From Pseudofrankia inefficax (GTDB taxonomy: Bacteria > Actinomycetota > Actinomycetes > Frankiales > Frankiaceae): DNA of 64,000 bases. The position numbers and the translations under genes are program-made. The stretch spans positions 8,632,601-8,696,600 of the forward strand of contig NC_014666.1 of NCBI RefSeq assembly GCF_000166135.1, given 5' to 3'. The notes beneath the pieces are model-generated. The model saw only the letters and a program-made list of their open reading frames with translations. It made no database searches and had not been told where the DNA came from. This document shows, piece by piece, positions 47,163-55,002 of the stretch (positions are counted from its first letter, which is position 1; each line of letters starts with the position of its first letter).

Positions 47163-47810
47163 TCAGGACTCGCGCAGATAGGTGAGGACCGCCAGCACGC
47201 GGCGATGGTCGCTGCCGGAGGCCTCCAGGCCCAGCTTGGCGAAGACGTTGGAGATGTGCTTCTCGACGGCGCCGGCGCTCACCACCAGGTGCGTGGCGAT
47301 CGCGGCGTTCGAACGCCCCTCCGCCATCAGCTGGAGGACCTCCCGCTCGCGCGGGGTCAGCATGGCCATCGGGTCGTCCCGGCGGCTGCGGACCAGCAGC
47401 TGCGCGACCACCTCCGGGTCCATCACCGTGCCACCGCCGGCCACCCGCCGGACCGCGTCGACGAACTCGCGGACGTCGGCCACCCGGTCCTTGAGCAGGT
47501 AGCCGATCGAGCCGGCGCCGTCGGCCAGCAACTCGGCGGCGTACTGCTTCTCGACGTACTGGCTCAGCACCAGCACGGGCGAGCCGGGCACCTCGGCGCG
47601 GGCCGAGATCGCCGCCCGCAGGCCCTCGTCCCGGTGGGACGGCGGCATCCGCACGTCCACGACCGAGACGTCCGGACGGTGTGTGGTGATCGCGCCCACC
47701 AGGGCCGGCCCGTCGCCGACGGCGGCCACGATCTCGCAGCCCGCGTCGGTCAGCAGCCTGGACAGCCCTTCCCGCAGCAGCACCGAGTCCTCGGCGATGA
47801 CGACACGCAC
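47163..47810 (-). CDS. NarL/FixJ-type response regulator
   Basis: A 215-residue two-component response regulator. The receiver has the phospho-acceptor Asp in VSVVDVRMPP, acidic residues in VIAEDSVLLREGL, and the late Lys in YLLKDRVAD. The LuxR-type helix-turn-helix is LTPREREVLQLMAEGRSNAAIATHLVVSAGAVEKHISNVFAKLGL. It activates or represses genes once phosphorylated. No histidine kinase gene is adjacent in this window, so its partner is unknown. The GTG at 47810 is chosen because GGGAGGGG lies directly upstream; an in-frame GTG at 47822 overlaps that site. Confidence 0.93.
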   Translation of the reverse strand: MRVVIAEDSVLLREGLSRLLTDAGCEIVAAVGDGPALVGAITTHRPDVSVVDVRMPPSHRDEGLRAAISARAEVPGSPVLVLSQYVEKQYAAELLADGAGSIGYLLKDRVADVREFVDAVRRVAGGGTVMDPEVVAQLLVRSRRDDPMAMLTPREREVLQLMAEGRSNAAIATHLVVSAGAVEKHISNVFAKLGLEASGSDHRRVLAVLTYLRES

Positions 47811-47856
47811 GGCCCCTCCCACTCCTCGTCGGCAGCGAGCCCCGGCCGGTCGGCGC

Positions 47857-48672
47857 TCAGCCCCCGGTGCCGGGCAGGGCGACCGGGTCGCCGGGCCGGA
47901 CCGTGCCGGCCGTCAGCACCGTGGCATAGCTGCCGCAGTCGGTGTGACCGTAATGGGTCTGGAGTTCCTTGAGCACTTTGAGGTCCCGTTCGGCGGTCCG
48001 CGGGTTGACGGTCGTCGCGGCGCAGCGCCGGATGTCCTTCAGCACCCGCAGCCGGACCCGCCCGATGATGATCTCCTGACCGGCCCAGTCCCGCTCGGCC
48101 CAGGCCGGGATGCCGTCGAGGTGAAGGTTCGCCCGGAACCGCAGCGGGTCGACCGGCTGGCCGACCCGCTCGGCGAAGTCGCGCACGCTGGCGAGGTTGA
48201 GCACCGAGACGGCGCGCATCACCTCCTGGCCGTCCGGCCCCCCGTCCGTGAACCGGTGGCCGCCACGCGCGGTGACCAGGCGCGGGAGCGCGTCGTCGCC
48301 GGACGTCCTGGCCGTGTCGGCGGCGAGCGCGCCGAAGTACTGCTCGACAGCCCTCCGGCCGGATGCCGTGGCGAGGTCGGCCGACCAGCGGCGAGTGCCT
48401 TCGTCGACGGTGAGCAGCCCGGTCCGGGGGTCGTAGGCGGTACGGACCCTGGCGAGCGTCTCGTCGCGCATCAGCATGAGGAAGTGCCGCTTGCCCAGCG
48501 CCACCGGACGGTCCTCGTCGAAGGCGGTGCTCGGTAGCGCGAGCGCGAACATCCGGTCCCCCGGGACGCCGTCGCCGGCGGCCAGGGCCACCTCGTCGAG
48601 CGGTTCGCCGGTCAGGCCCTTGACGGGGTAGCGGTAGAGCTCGGCGAGGCGGGGACCGGTCGACACACCCAT
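47857..48672 (-). CDS. MOSC domain-containing protein (YcbX/mARC-like)
   Basis: A 271-residue protein. The N-terminal beta-barrel domain (LAELYRYPVKGLTGEPLDEVALAAGDGVPGDRMFAL) leads to the MOSC domain, with the conserved Cys in RRCAATTVNPRTAERD and the C-terminal HTDCGSYATVLTAGTVRPGDPVAL. The layout is that of YcbX/mARC proteins that carry a molybdenum cofactor and reduce N-hydroxylated compounds. The Cys in RRCAATT is the Moco ligand position. It is encoded alone with no adjacent molybdenum genes. The ATG at 48672 begins the conserved sequence; the frame is open to a GTG at 48693. Confidence 0.92.
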   Translation of the reverse strand: MGVSTGPRLAELYRYPVKGLTGEPLDEVALAAGDGVPGDRMFALALPSTAFDEDRPVALGKRHFLMLMRDETLARVRTAYDPRTGLLTVDEGTRRWSADLATASGRRAVEQYFGALAADTARTSGDDALPRLVTARGGHRFTDGGPDGQEVMRAVSVLNLASVRDFAERVGQPVDPLRFRANLHLDGIPAWAERDWAGQEIIIGRVRLRVLKDIRRCAATTVNPRTAERDLKVLKELQTHYGHTDCGSYATVLTAGTVRPGDPVALPGTGG

Positions 48673-48874
48673 CAGCCCCGCTCCCTCGCGCACAGTTCTG
48701 TCGGTGCGTCGACGCTACCCGCCACGCCGACGGCTTCCGGCGAGCCCGGATCGCGGGCCGGGCGCTTCCCCGGTCCGTGCTGGTCAGCGGTCGCCCGCCT
48801 GGCCCGGAATCAAATCGGTCGTGCTGCCGACGCGGGTTCGTGCCACCTGGTCAAGGTGTGGCAGAGTCGCGGAC

Positions 48875-49654
48875 GTGACGTCCGGTCGGGCCCTCGCGCC
48901 GCGGCCGCCTGGCTTGCGCGGAGCCCGAACGGCCCGACCTGACCTCCCGGCGGTCCGAGGCGTGCTGCCGATCGCCAGCCGAGGGCCCGCCGCCGGGCCG
49001 ACGCGCGTGGTCCGGGCCGTCGTGGCCGGCGGGGCGTCGGTGAGCCTCGCGGTCGCGGCGCACACCGCGGCCGGCGCGGCCCCGCCACCGGCCTGGCTGG
49101 TGCTCGCGGCGGGAGTGCTGTTCGTCCGGCTGGCGTACGGGCTCGCCGGACGACGCCGGGGCCTGGCGGCCGTGCTCGGCTGGCTCACCTGCTCGCAGCT
49201 CCTGGCGCACGCGGCCTTCGTGCTCGCCAACCATCCGACGAGCGCGGCTCCCGGGCACCACCACCACGTGCTGCGGCCCAGCGAGCTACTCGTCGAGCTG
49301 GACGGGTCGACCTGGGCGCGCGCCGCGGCCATGGTCCTCGCCCACCTGGCCGCCGTCATCGCCACCGGTCTGCTGCTGCACCGGGCCGACAGGCTGCTGT
49401 GGGCCGCCGCCACGCTGCGCACCACGCTGCCCAGGGCCGCCGCCCGGATCGTCGGTCCGCTGGCCGCGGCCGCCGCCCGGCTCCGCCGGCTGCTGGTGCT
49501 GGCGGCCACCGCCGACGAGGCGAGCGGTAGCCGCCCGGACGACCGGAACCTGACCAGCGCGCCCCCGGTCCGGCCGCGCGCCCAGCCCGTCGGCCGGTCA
49601 GCCCGGCGGCGCGGGCCGCCGGCCGGTCGGGTCGTCACCCGTCCCGCGGTCTGA
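48875..49654 (+). CDS. His-rich multi-pass membrane protein in the copper cluster
   Basis: A protein of about 259 residues with several membrane helices (VVRAVVAGGASVSLAVAAHT, AWLVLAAGVLFVRLAYGLA, AVLGWLTCSQLLAHAAFVLA, AAAMVLAHLAAVIATGLLL). It carries a His-rich extracytoplasmic loop, APGHHHHVLRPSE, a likely metal-binding site. It lies just upstream of ycnI and copCD and is probably part of the same copper-related unit. I do not recognise a named family; membrane partners of this kind accompany YcnI in many actinobacteria. The start is taken as the GTG at 48875; the open frame extends upstream without conserved sequence. Confidence 0.8.
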   Translation: MTSGRALAPRPPGLRGARTARPDLPAVRGVLPIASRGPAAGPTRVVRAVVAGGASVSLAVAAHTAAGAAPPPAWLVLAAGVLFVRLAYGLAGRRRGLAAVLGWLTCSQLLAHAAFVLANHPTSAAPGHHHHVLRPSELLVELDGSTWARAAAMVLAHLAAVIATGLLLHRADRLLWAAATLRTTLPRAAARIVGPLAAAAARLRRLLVLAATADEASGSRPDDRNLTSAPPVRPRAQPVGRSARRRGPPAGRVVTRPAV

Positions 49655-49909
49655 CCAGTCGTTCGCGCGCCCGGATCCTGGGCGGCTGATCCGGCTGATC
49701 CGGCCACTGCCCCGCCTTCTGGTCGCCTGGCCCACGCCCGTCCGCCGCAGGCCGCACACCGCTGCCTGCGCGAACCCCGGTGGCGTGCCGCGGGCGACCC
49801 ATCGCCGCTCCCGCTTCGCCGTGCGCGCGACACCGTGTCGCTCCAGGTCCGGCCGAGCGGGGAGGGCTCCCATTCCTTGTCGCGTGTCCACCTGTGTGGA
49901 AGGTCCCCG

Positions 49910-50653
49910 ATGTCCCGAAAGATGCCCCGGTTCGCCCGAGTTGCCGGCGTGACCGCGATCGGCGCCGTAGCCGTCGTCGCGATGGCGCTGCCGGCCTCGG
50001 CGCATGTCACGGTGTCGCCCCAGAGCGCGCCGGCCGGCGGATACGTCCAGCTCTCGTTCAACGTCCCGTCCGAGAGCGACACCGCGTCGACGACCAAGCT
50101 CGACGTGCAGTTCCCGACCGCCGACCCCATCGCCTCGGTCGAGGTCCAGCCGAAGGCCGGCTGGACGTACGAGGTCAAGTCCGGCGCCCCGAGCAGGCCG
50201 GTCACCGACGACGACGGAAACAAGATCGTCCAGGTCGTCAACGAGATCACCTGGACGGCCACCGGGCCGGGCATCAAGCCCGGTGAGTTCGACACGTTCG
50301 TCGTCTCGGCCGGCCCGCTGCCCACCGACGCGAAGTCCGTCAGCTTCAAGGCGCTGCAGACGTACTCGGACGGCTCGGTCGTTCGTTGGATCGACGAGAG
50401 CCAGGCCGGCCAGCCCGAGCCGGAGCACCCGGCTCCCACCGTGACCCTGACCGCGGCGGCCGAGGGCACGGCCAGCACCACCGGCGCCACGACCGCACCG
50501 GCAGCGGCCCCGGCCACGGCCACGGCCACGGCCAAGGCGGACGACACCGCCCGCGGCCTGGGCATCGCCGGCCTCGTGGTCGGCGTGCTCGGCCTCGTCG
50601 CCGCGGGCCTCGCGCTCGCGTCGACCCGCCGCCGCTCCCACACGGGCGGCTGA
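49910..50653 (+). CDS. ycnI: YcnI/DUF1775 family copper-binding protein
   Basis: A 247-residue exported protein. A signal peptide ends at ASA, leaving His32 at the mature N-terminus (HVTVSPQSAPAGGYVQLSFNVP), the histidine that coordinates copper in YcnI. The DUF1775 domain includes FPTADPIASVEVQPKAGWTY, NEITWTATGPGIKPGEFDTFVVSAGPLP and VVRWIDESQAGQPEPEHPAP. A Thr/Ala-rich linker leads to a C-terminal transmembrane helix (GIAGLVVGVLGLVAAGLAL) that anchors it with a basic tail. A GGAAGG ribosome-binding site precedes the ATG. It works with the CopC-CopD importer encoded 104 bases downstream. Confidence 0.95.
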   Translation: MSRKMPRFARVAGVTAIGAVAVVAMALPASAHVTVSPQSAPAGGYVQLSFNVPSESDTASTTKLDVQFPTADPIASVEVQPKAGWTYEVKSGAPSRPVTDDDGNKIVQVVNEITWTATGPGIKPGEFDTFVVSAGPLPTDAKSVSFKALQTYSDGSVVRWIDESQAGQPEPEHPAPTVTLTAAAEGTASTTGATTAPAAAPATATATAKADDTARGLGIAGLVVGVLGLVAAGLALASTRRRSHTGG

Positions 50654-50757
50654 CCTGGGAACCGTCGGCGGCGGCCCAGGCCGCCGCCGACGGGCCCTCT
50701 CCACCCGGGCGCCGGCCGGTCTTCCCGCCGGGCGCCTGACAGAAAGAGACTGGACGC

Positions 50758-52749
50758 ATGAGCGGCAATTCCGGCACGGCGCACGTACGGCGGCGGCGGG
50801 CGGGCGCGCTGGCGGCGCTGACCGTGACGGCCGTGCTGGCTCTCGTCGGCCTAGGGGCGTCGCCCGCGTGGGCACACGCCATCCTGGAGCGGGCGACGCC
50901 GGCCGGCGGGACGGCGGCCGCGACGTCGCCGGCGACCGTGACCCTCGGGTTCAGCGAGTCGGTCCGGTCGGACTCGACGTCGATCCGGGTGATCGACGCG
51001 CGCGGCACCCGGGTGGACACCGGGGGCGCGCACGGCGGCCCGACGGCCTCCCAGGTCACGATCGCGCTCAAGCCCAACCTGCCGAAGGGCACCTACCTGG
51101 TCAGCTGGCACGTCATCTCGGAGGACAGCCACCCCGTCGCGGGCGGGTACGCGTTCGGGATCGGCCGGGCGCCCACGGCGAGTGAGGCCGCCGCGGCGAA
51201 CACTGCGCAGGCCGGCTCACCGGTGACCGGGTTCGTGTTCGGGGTGGCCCGGCTGGTCGCCTTCGGCGGGATGGCGGTGCTGCTGGGCGCGGGCTTCTTC
51301 CTGCTCGTGCTGTGGCCGGCCGGGCTGCGGCGGCTCGCGGCGCGCCGGCTGCTGGTCGCGGGGTGGATGGCCGCGTTCGTGGGGGCCGCCGCCTGCCTGT
51401 TCCTGCAGGGCCCCTACGGGGACGACCTCGGGCTGTCGGCCCTGTTCCGCTGGGCTCCGCTCGGTTCCACGCTGGCCGACCGGTACGGCAAGCTCACCCT
51501 GATCCGGCTGCTGGCCCTGCTGCTCGCCGTCCCGTTGCTGCGGGCGGTGCTCGCGGCCACCGCCGCACGGCCCGAAGGGCAGCCAGCGCGGACCGGTGAG
51601 CCCGGGTGGCGGCCGTCGGCCTGGACCAGGGCCGAGCTCGGCGGGCTCGCGGTCGCGGTGGCGGCGACGACGGCACTCACCGGTCACGGCGGCGTCGGCT
51701 CGTGGGCGTGGCTGGCGACCGCCAGCATTACCGCGCACCTGCTGGCGATGTCCGTCTGGCTCGGCGGCCTGGCGGTGCTCGCCACGGGCCTGCTCGACCG
51801 CCGCCGCCCGGCACCCTCCGACGGCGAGGACCACGCCGACTGGGCCGAGGCGATCGTCCGCCAGTCCGGCCCACACGACGGCGACGCGGACGGCGAGCTG
51901 GACGACGAGGCCGCGCTCGCCGCCGCCCGTGCCTACCTCGACGAGCACGACGCGGACGTCGCCCCGGTCGAGGCCGACCGGGCGGCGGAGCTGGCCGAGG
52001 TGCTCCCGCGCTGGTCACGCGTCGCCATGACGGCGGTCGGGCTGATCGTGCTGTCCGGCGTCTACCAGAGCTGGCGTGAGCTCGGCGCGGTGGGCGCGCT
52101 GTTCGACACCGCCTACGGCCGGCTGCTGCTCTACAAGCTGTGGTTCGTGCTGGCGATGCTCGGCGTCGGCTTCCTGTCGAACCGGTGGGTGATCCGGCAC
52201 TTCCGCCCGGTCGCGCTGGCGATGACCGCGGAGACCGACGCGGCCCGCGCCGAGGCCGACGACGGCGCCGAGGACGAGCTCGACCAGGAGGGCCGCCGCA
52301 GGGTGACCCAGGGCGCGCTGGGTGTGCTGCGACGCGGGGTGATGGCCGAGGCCGTGATCGGGGTGGCGGTGCTGGCGGTCACCGCGGCGCTCGTGAACCG
52401 CGCTCCCGGCCGCACGACGTACGCGCCACCGTTCCACACGACGACGACCGCCGGACCGCTCACGGTCGACGTGCGCGTCTCGCCGACCCGGACCGGTCTG
52501 GAGACCGTCGCCGTCCGGGTGCGCGACCCGCAGGGCCAGCCGCAGCGGCTCGTGGAGGCGTCCGTGACGCTGTCGCTGCCGGCGGCCCAGGTCGGGCCCA
52601 TCGACGTCCCGATGGTCGCGGCCGGCACCGGTGAGCTGCTCGCCCAGGACGCCCAGGTGCCGCTCGCCGGCTCGTGGCGGATGGGCATCACCGTGCGCAT
52701 CAACGACTTCGACGAGTACTCCACCGCCGTCACCTACACCGTCCGGTGA
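50758..52749 (+). CDS. CopC-CopD fusion copper importer
   Basis: A 663-residue fusion. The signal peptide ends at PAWA, leaving His40 at the mature N-terminus (HAILERATPAGGT), the copper ligand of CopC; the CopC domain continues through WHVISEDSHPVAGGYAFGIG with further His ligands. The CopD part has about eight membrane helices beginning with FVFGVARLVAFGGMAVLLGAG and ends with a C-terminal extracytoplasmic segment of about 100 residues (TTTTAGPLTVDVRVSPTRTGLETVAVRVRD), a YtkA-like domain. Residues about 354-418 form an unusually long acidic cytoplasmic loop (PHDGDADGELDDEA). It takes up copper together with YcnI. Confidence 0.95.
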   Translation: MSGNSGTAHVRRRRAGALAALTVTAVLALVGLGASPAWAHAILERATPAGGTAAATSPATVTLGFSESVRSDSTSIRVIDARGTRVDTGGAHGGPTASQVTIALKPNLPKGTYLVSWHVISEDSHPVAGGYAFGIGRAPTASEAAAANTAQAGSPVTGFVFGVARLVAFGGMAVLLGAGFFLLVLWPAGLRRLAARRLLVAGWMAAFVGAAACLFLQGPYGDDLGLSALFRWAPLGSTLADRYGKLTLIRLLALLLAVPLLRAVLAATAARPEGQPARTGEPGWRPSAWTRAELGGLAVAVAATTALTGHGGVGSWAWLATASITAHLLAMSVWLGGLAVLATGLLDRRRPAPSDGEDHADWAEAIVRQSGPHDGDADGELDDEAALAAARAYLDEHDADVAPVEADRAAELAEVLPRWSRVAMTAVGLIVLSGVYQSWRELGAVGALFDTAYGRLLLYKLWFVLAMLGVGFLSNRWVIRHFRPVALAMTAETDAARAEADDGAEDELDQEGRRRVTQGALGVLRRGVMAEAVIGVAVLAVTAALVNRAPGRTTYAPPFHTTTTAGPLTVDVRVSPTRTGLETVAVRVRDPQGQPQRLVEASVTLSLPAAQVGPIDVPMVAAGTGELLAQDAQVPLAGSWRMGITVRINDFDEYSTAVTYTVR

Positions 52750-52782
52750 CCGGCGGCCCAGGCCAAGGACGGCCCCGGACGT

Positions 52783-53670
52783 CTACCGGGACGGCTCCGT
52801 GAGCAGGCGGCGCAGCTCCAGGCCCAGCGAACGCGGCTCCGTCAGCGGGTTGTGGAAGGTGACCCGCAGCTCATGAGCGCCCGCCTCGTCGACCTGCCAC
52901 AGGGTCAGACCGTCACGGTCGAGCGTCCCGACGGCGATGCCGGCCACGCTGGCCAGGTCCGCCGGGCGCATCGGCACCGCCGGCCCGGCCCCGCCGGGCA
53001 CCTCGGCGGCGACCGCGCGGCCGTGGGCGGCGGCGATGAGCCGCAGCTGGCCCGCGTGCGCGGTGTTCAGGTGCTCGATGAGGTCGGGCGCGTAGGCGGC
53101 GATGAGGTCCGGCTCAGCCAGCGCGTACGCGTCCAGCTCGATCCGGCGGCCGGACGCGGTCGACGGCCACCGCGGCTCGGCGCCGCGGCCCAGCTCGCGC
53201 CGCCCGGCGAGCGCGTTGACCCGGCGCCCGGCCCGGCTGCCACGCCGGCGCGCGCCCGGCTCGGTCGGGGTGGGCAGGCAGAGCAGCACCTCGTCCACCG
53301 ACAGCGCGAGCGCGACGAGCCCATCGTCGTCATAGTCCGGCATGGTCGGGCGCAGCCCAGGGCCGGCGATCCGCCGGGCGATCTGCTCGGCGCTGCCCGG
53401 CATCGTGCGCAGCTGGCCGCCGAGCACGAGCCGCTCGCCGGTGAACCCTGGCACGTCGAGCCGGCAGCGGCGGGAACCCGCCGTCAGGGTCGGCGGGCTC
53501 CCGGCGCCGACCAGCAGGACGGGCTCGCCGCCGTCGTCGATCAGGCCGGTCCAGCCACAGACCCGCGCGCCCGGCAGGGTGAGCAGCGCGTGCCGGGCGC
53601 CGGCCAGCACGGTCCGCGCGTGGATCGCGAGCCGGGGCATCGTGTCGTCGTCCGGTTCCTCCGCGGCCAT
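52783..53670 (-). CDS. DUF2470 heme-utilisation family protein
   Basis: A 295-residue soluble protein. The C-terminal DUF2470 domain is visible as LIEHLNTAHAGQLRLIAAAHG and TLDRDGLTLWQVDEAGAHELRVTFHNPL. The N-terminal half (LLTLPGARVCGWTGLIDDGGEPVLLVGAG, then CRLDVPGFTGERLVLGG) resembles the pyridoxamine-oxidase-like half of heme-oxygenase-like HugZ/DRI proteins. Such proteins bind or degrade heme under iron starvation. The ATG at 53670 follows GGGAGGGG. A sequence closely resembling the DtxR/IdeR iron box lies 28-46 bases upstream, matching iron control. It converges with copCD. Confidence 0.9.
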   Translation of the reverse strand: MAAEEPDDDTMPRLAIHARTVLAGARHALLTLPGARVCGWTGLIDDGGEPVLLVGAGSPPTLTAGSRRCRLDVPGFTGERLVLGGQLRTMPGSAEQIARRIAGPGLRPTMPDYDDDGLVALALSVDEVLLCLPTPTEPGARRRGSRAGRRVNALAGRRELGRGAEPRWPSTASGRRIELDAYALAEPDLIAAYAPDLIEHLNTAHAGQLRLIAAAHGRAVAAEVPGGAGPAVPMRPADLASVAGIAVGTLDRDGLTLWQVDEAGAHELRVTFHNPLTEPRSLGLELRRLLTEPSR

Positions 53671-53697
53671 CAGGCCCCTCCCACCCACAGCAAGTCA

Positions 53698-53716
53698 TGA
53701 AGTTAGGCTTACTTAA
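53698..53716. promoter_or_regulatory. Iron box (DtxR/IdeR/DmdR-like operator)
   Basis: TGAAGTTAGGCTTACTTAA matches the actinobacterial iron-box form TTAGGTTAGGCTCACCTAA at 15 of 19 positions, including the TTAGGCT core. The site is 28 bases upstream of the DUF2470 gene, where a DtxR-family repressor would block transcription in iron-replete cells. The consensus is from memory of the family. An iron-regulator gene is not in the window. Confidence 0.65.
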
Positions 53717-54087
53717 GTGGGCCGCGCGACGTAGGTCAAGCGCTTTCGCGGGCTGATCCGCGGCCACGAGCCGTTTCGGCGGGTGCGCGAGGACGGCGGC
53801 CGGCACCGAGCGGACGGCGTCGCGGCCCGCGACACGCCTTGGCGCCGAGGACGCGTGACTGCTGACGGCTACGCGACGCCAACGCTGTCCGCGTGTCTCA
53901 AGGCCTGGGCAACCGCGGGCCGGAGAGTGGTAGTGCGCGAGGGTGCGGGCGCGGGATTCTAGGCTGTGGTGGTGGCGTCGCCGAGGAAGGTGCGCCGCCA
54001 CCCGCGCCGGCTCCGGCCGGTTGGGACGGTTGTCGACGCGCGGCCACCCGGTGTGCGTGGGTAGACGAGACGGCGAAGGAGGTACAG
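53717..54087. other. Intergenic region
   Basis: About 370 bases between the divergent DUF2470 gene and the small regulator-like gene. It should contain the second promoter. No gene supported; the frame of the downstream gene is open further upstream but unlike the conserved family. Confidence 0.4.
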
Positions 54088-54438
54088 GTGATCTTCAAGC
54101 TGGTCGGGGACGGTCGCCCGTATCCCGACCACGGCCTCGGCCAGCGCGACTGGGCGAAGATCCCGCCACGCCAGGTCCGGCTTGACCAGCTGGTCACGAC
54201 GAAGCGGGTCCTCGCCCTCGATCTGCTGCTCGACGAGGACTCGACCTTCTACGGCGACCTGTTCCCCCACGTCGTCGAATGGGATGGCGCGCTCTACCTG
54301 GAGGACGGGCTACACCGTGCCGTCCGGGCCGCCCTGCAGCAGCGGACGTCCATCCATGCCCGGGTGTACGTGCTCGCCGCCGGCCAGCCCGGTGGGCCGC
54401 CTGCCGACGAGGCCACGATCCCGCGCCCGGCGCGGTGA
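54088..54438 (+). CDS. Conserved small protein with ParB-like signature (VapB-type annotation)
   Basis: A 116-residue protein beginning VIFKLVGDGRPYPDHGLGQRDWAKIPPRQVRLDQLVTTKRVLAL, followed by DEDSTFYGDLFPHVVEWDGALYLEDGLHRAVRAALQQR. The last segment resembles the ParB/Srx GxxR motif. From memory, public pipelines label actinobacterial relatives a VapB-family antitoxin, but no toxin gene is adjacent. Its biochemical role is unknown; it might bind nucleotide or DNA. The GTG start has a perfect AAGGAGG at ideal spacing. The gene converges with a small membrane-protein gene seven bases past its stop. Confidence 0.8.
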   Translation: MIFKLVGDGRPYPDHGLGQRDWAKIPPRQVRLDQLVTTKRVLALDLLLDEDSTFYGDLFPHVVEWDGALYLEDGLHRAVRAALQQRTSIHARVYVLAAGQPGGPPADEATIPRPAR

Positions 54439-54445
54439 CGGGCCG

Positions 54446-54805
54446 TCAGCCGGTCGGGAAGGTGTAGACGACGAACCGGTCCGAGCCGACCTTCGCGAAG
54501 ACGTAGCGCGGGCAGGCCTTCGCCGGCTTGTAGGCGGCGATGGGGCGCAGCACCGGCGAGCGCATGACCTGCTTCACCCGGCCGCCCGCGAGCGACTCCA
54601 TGTCGGACGTGGACACGTCCGGCGGGTTGTCACGGCGCTCGTAGTACGAACGGCAGTACCGGATCTCGTTCGGCCGCGACGTCCACGCGGGGGTGTGGAA
54701 GTACCACAGCAGGTAGAGCTCGCGGAAGACAATCGTGATCAGTCCGATGACGATGAGAGCGCGGACGAAGTTCCCGGCTCGGGACGAGGCGAGGACTGGG
54801 CTCAC
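54446..54805 (-). CDS. Small single-pass membrane protein, conserved
   Basis: A 119-residue protein with one membrane helix (NFVRALIVIGLITIVFRELYLLWYF) near the N-terminus, then a soluble extracytoplasmic part: SRPNEIRYCRSYYERRD, LRPIAAYKPAKACPRYVFAKVGSDRFVVYTFPTG. Two Cys, in YCRSYY and ACPRY, could form a disulfide outside the cell. No family name recognised, but the compact conserved-looking end and normal codon use support a gene. The start is a GTG. It is divergent from the zinc importer. Confidence 0.75.
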   Translation of the reverse strand: MSPVLASSRAGNFVRALIVIGLITIVFRELYLLWYFHTPAWTSRPNEIRYCRSYYERRDNPPDVSTSDMESLAGGRVKQVMRSPVLRPIAAYKPAKACPRYVFAKVGSDRFVVYTFPTG

Positions 54806-54957
54806 AACACCGTGACCCTATTCCCAACTCCGCCGGTTCCCGGACATGTCCCCTGTATCCGACGCATGTGTCGTGCACGGCCGACCAGCGGACACTCGGA
54901 TCGCTCGCCGACGCCCGACTCGGACACGCCCGGCCCGAAGCGGCCGAGTTGACACCG

Positions 54958-54979
54958 TTATCCGAAACCGTTTTCATTA
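54958..54979. promoter_or_regulatory. Probable Zur operator upstream of the zinc importer
   Basis: An A/T-rich imperfect palindrome (centre GAAACCGTTTTC, flanked by TTAT and ATTA) in an otherwise GC-rich region, ending 24 bases before the importer's first GTG. Fur/Zur boxes have this AT-rich inverted form, and a zur gene is at the end of the same cluster. It differs by one base of spacing from the TGAAAA-type boxes that I remember for mycobacterial and Streptomyces Zur, so the exact fit is uncertain. Confidence 0.5.
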
Positions 54980-55002
54980 CGAACGTGCGAAACCATGGCG
55001 GG

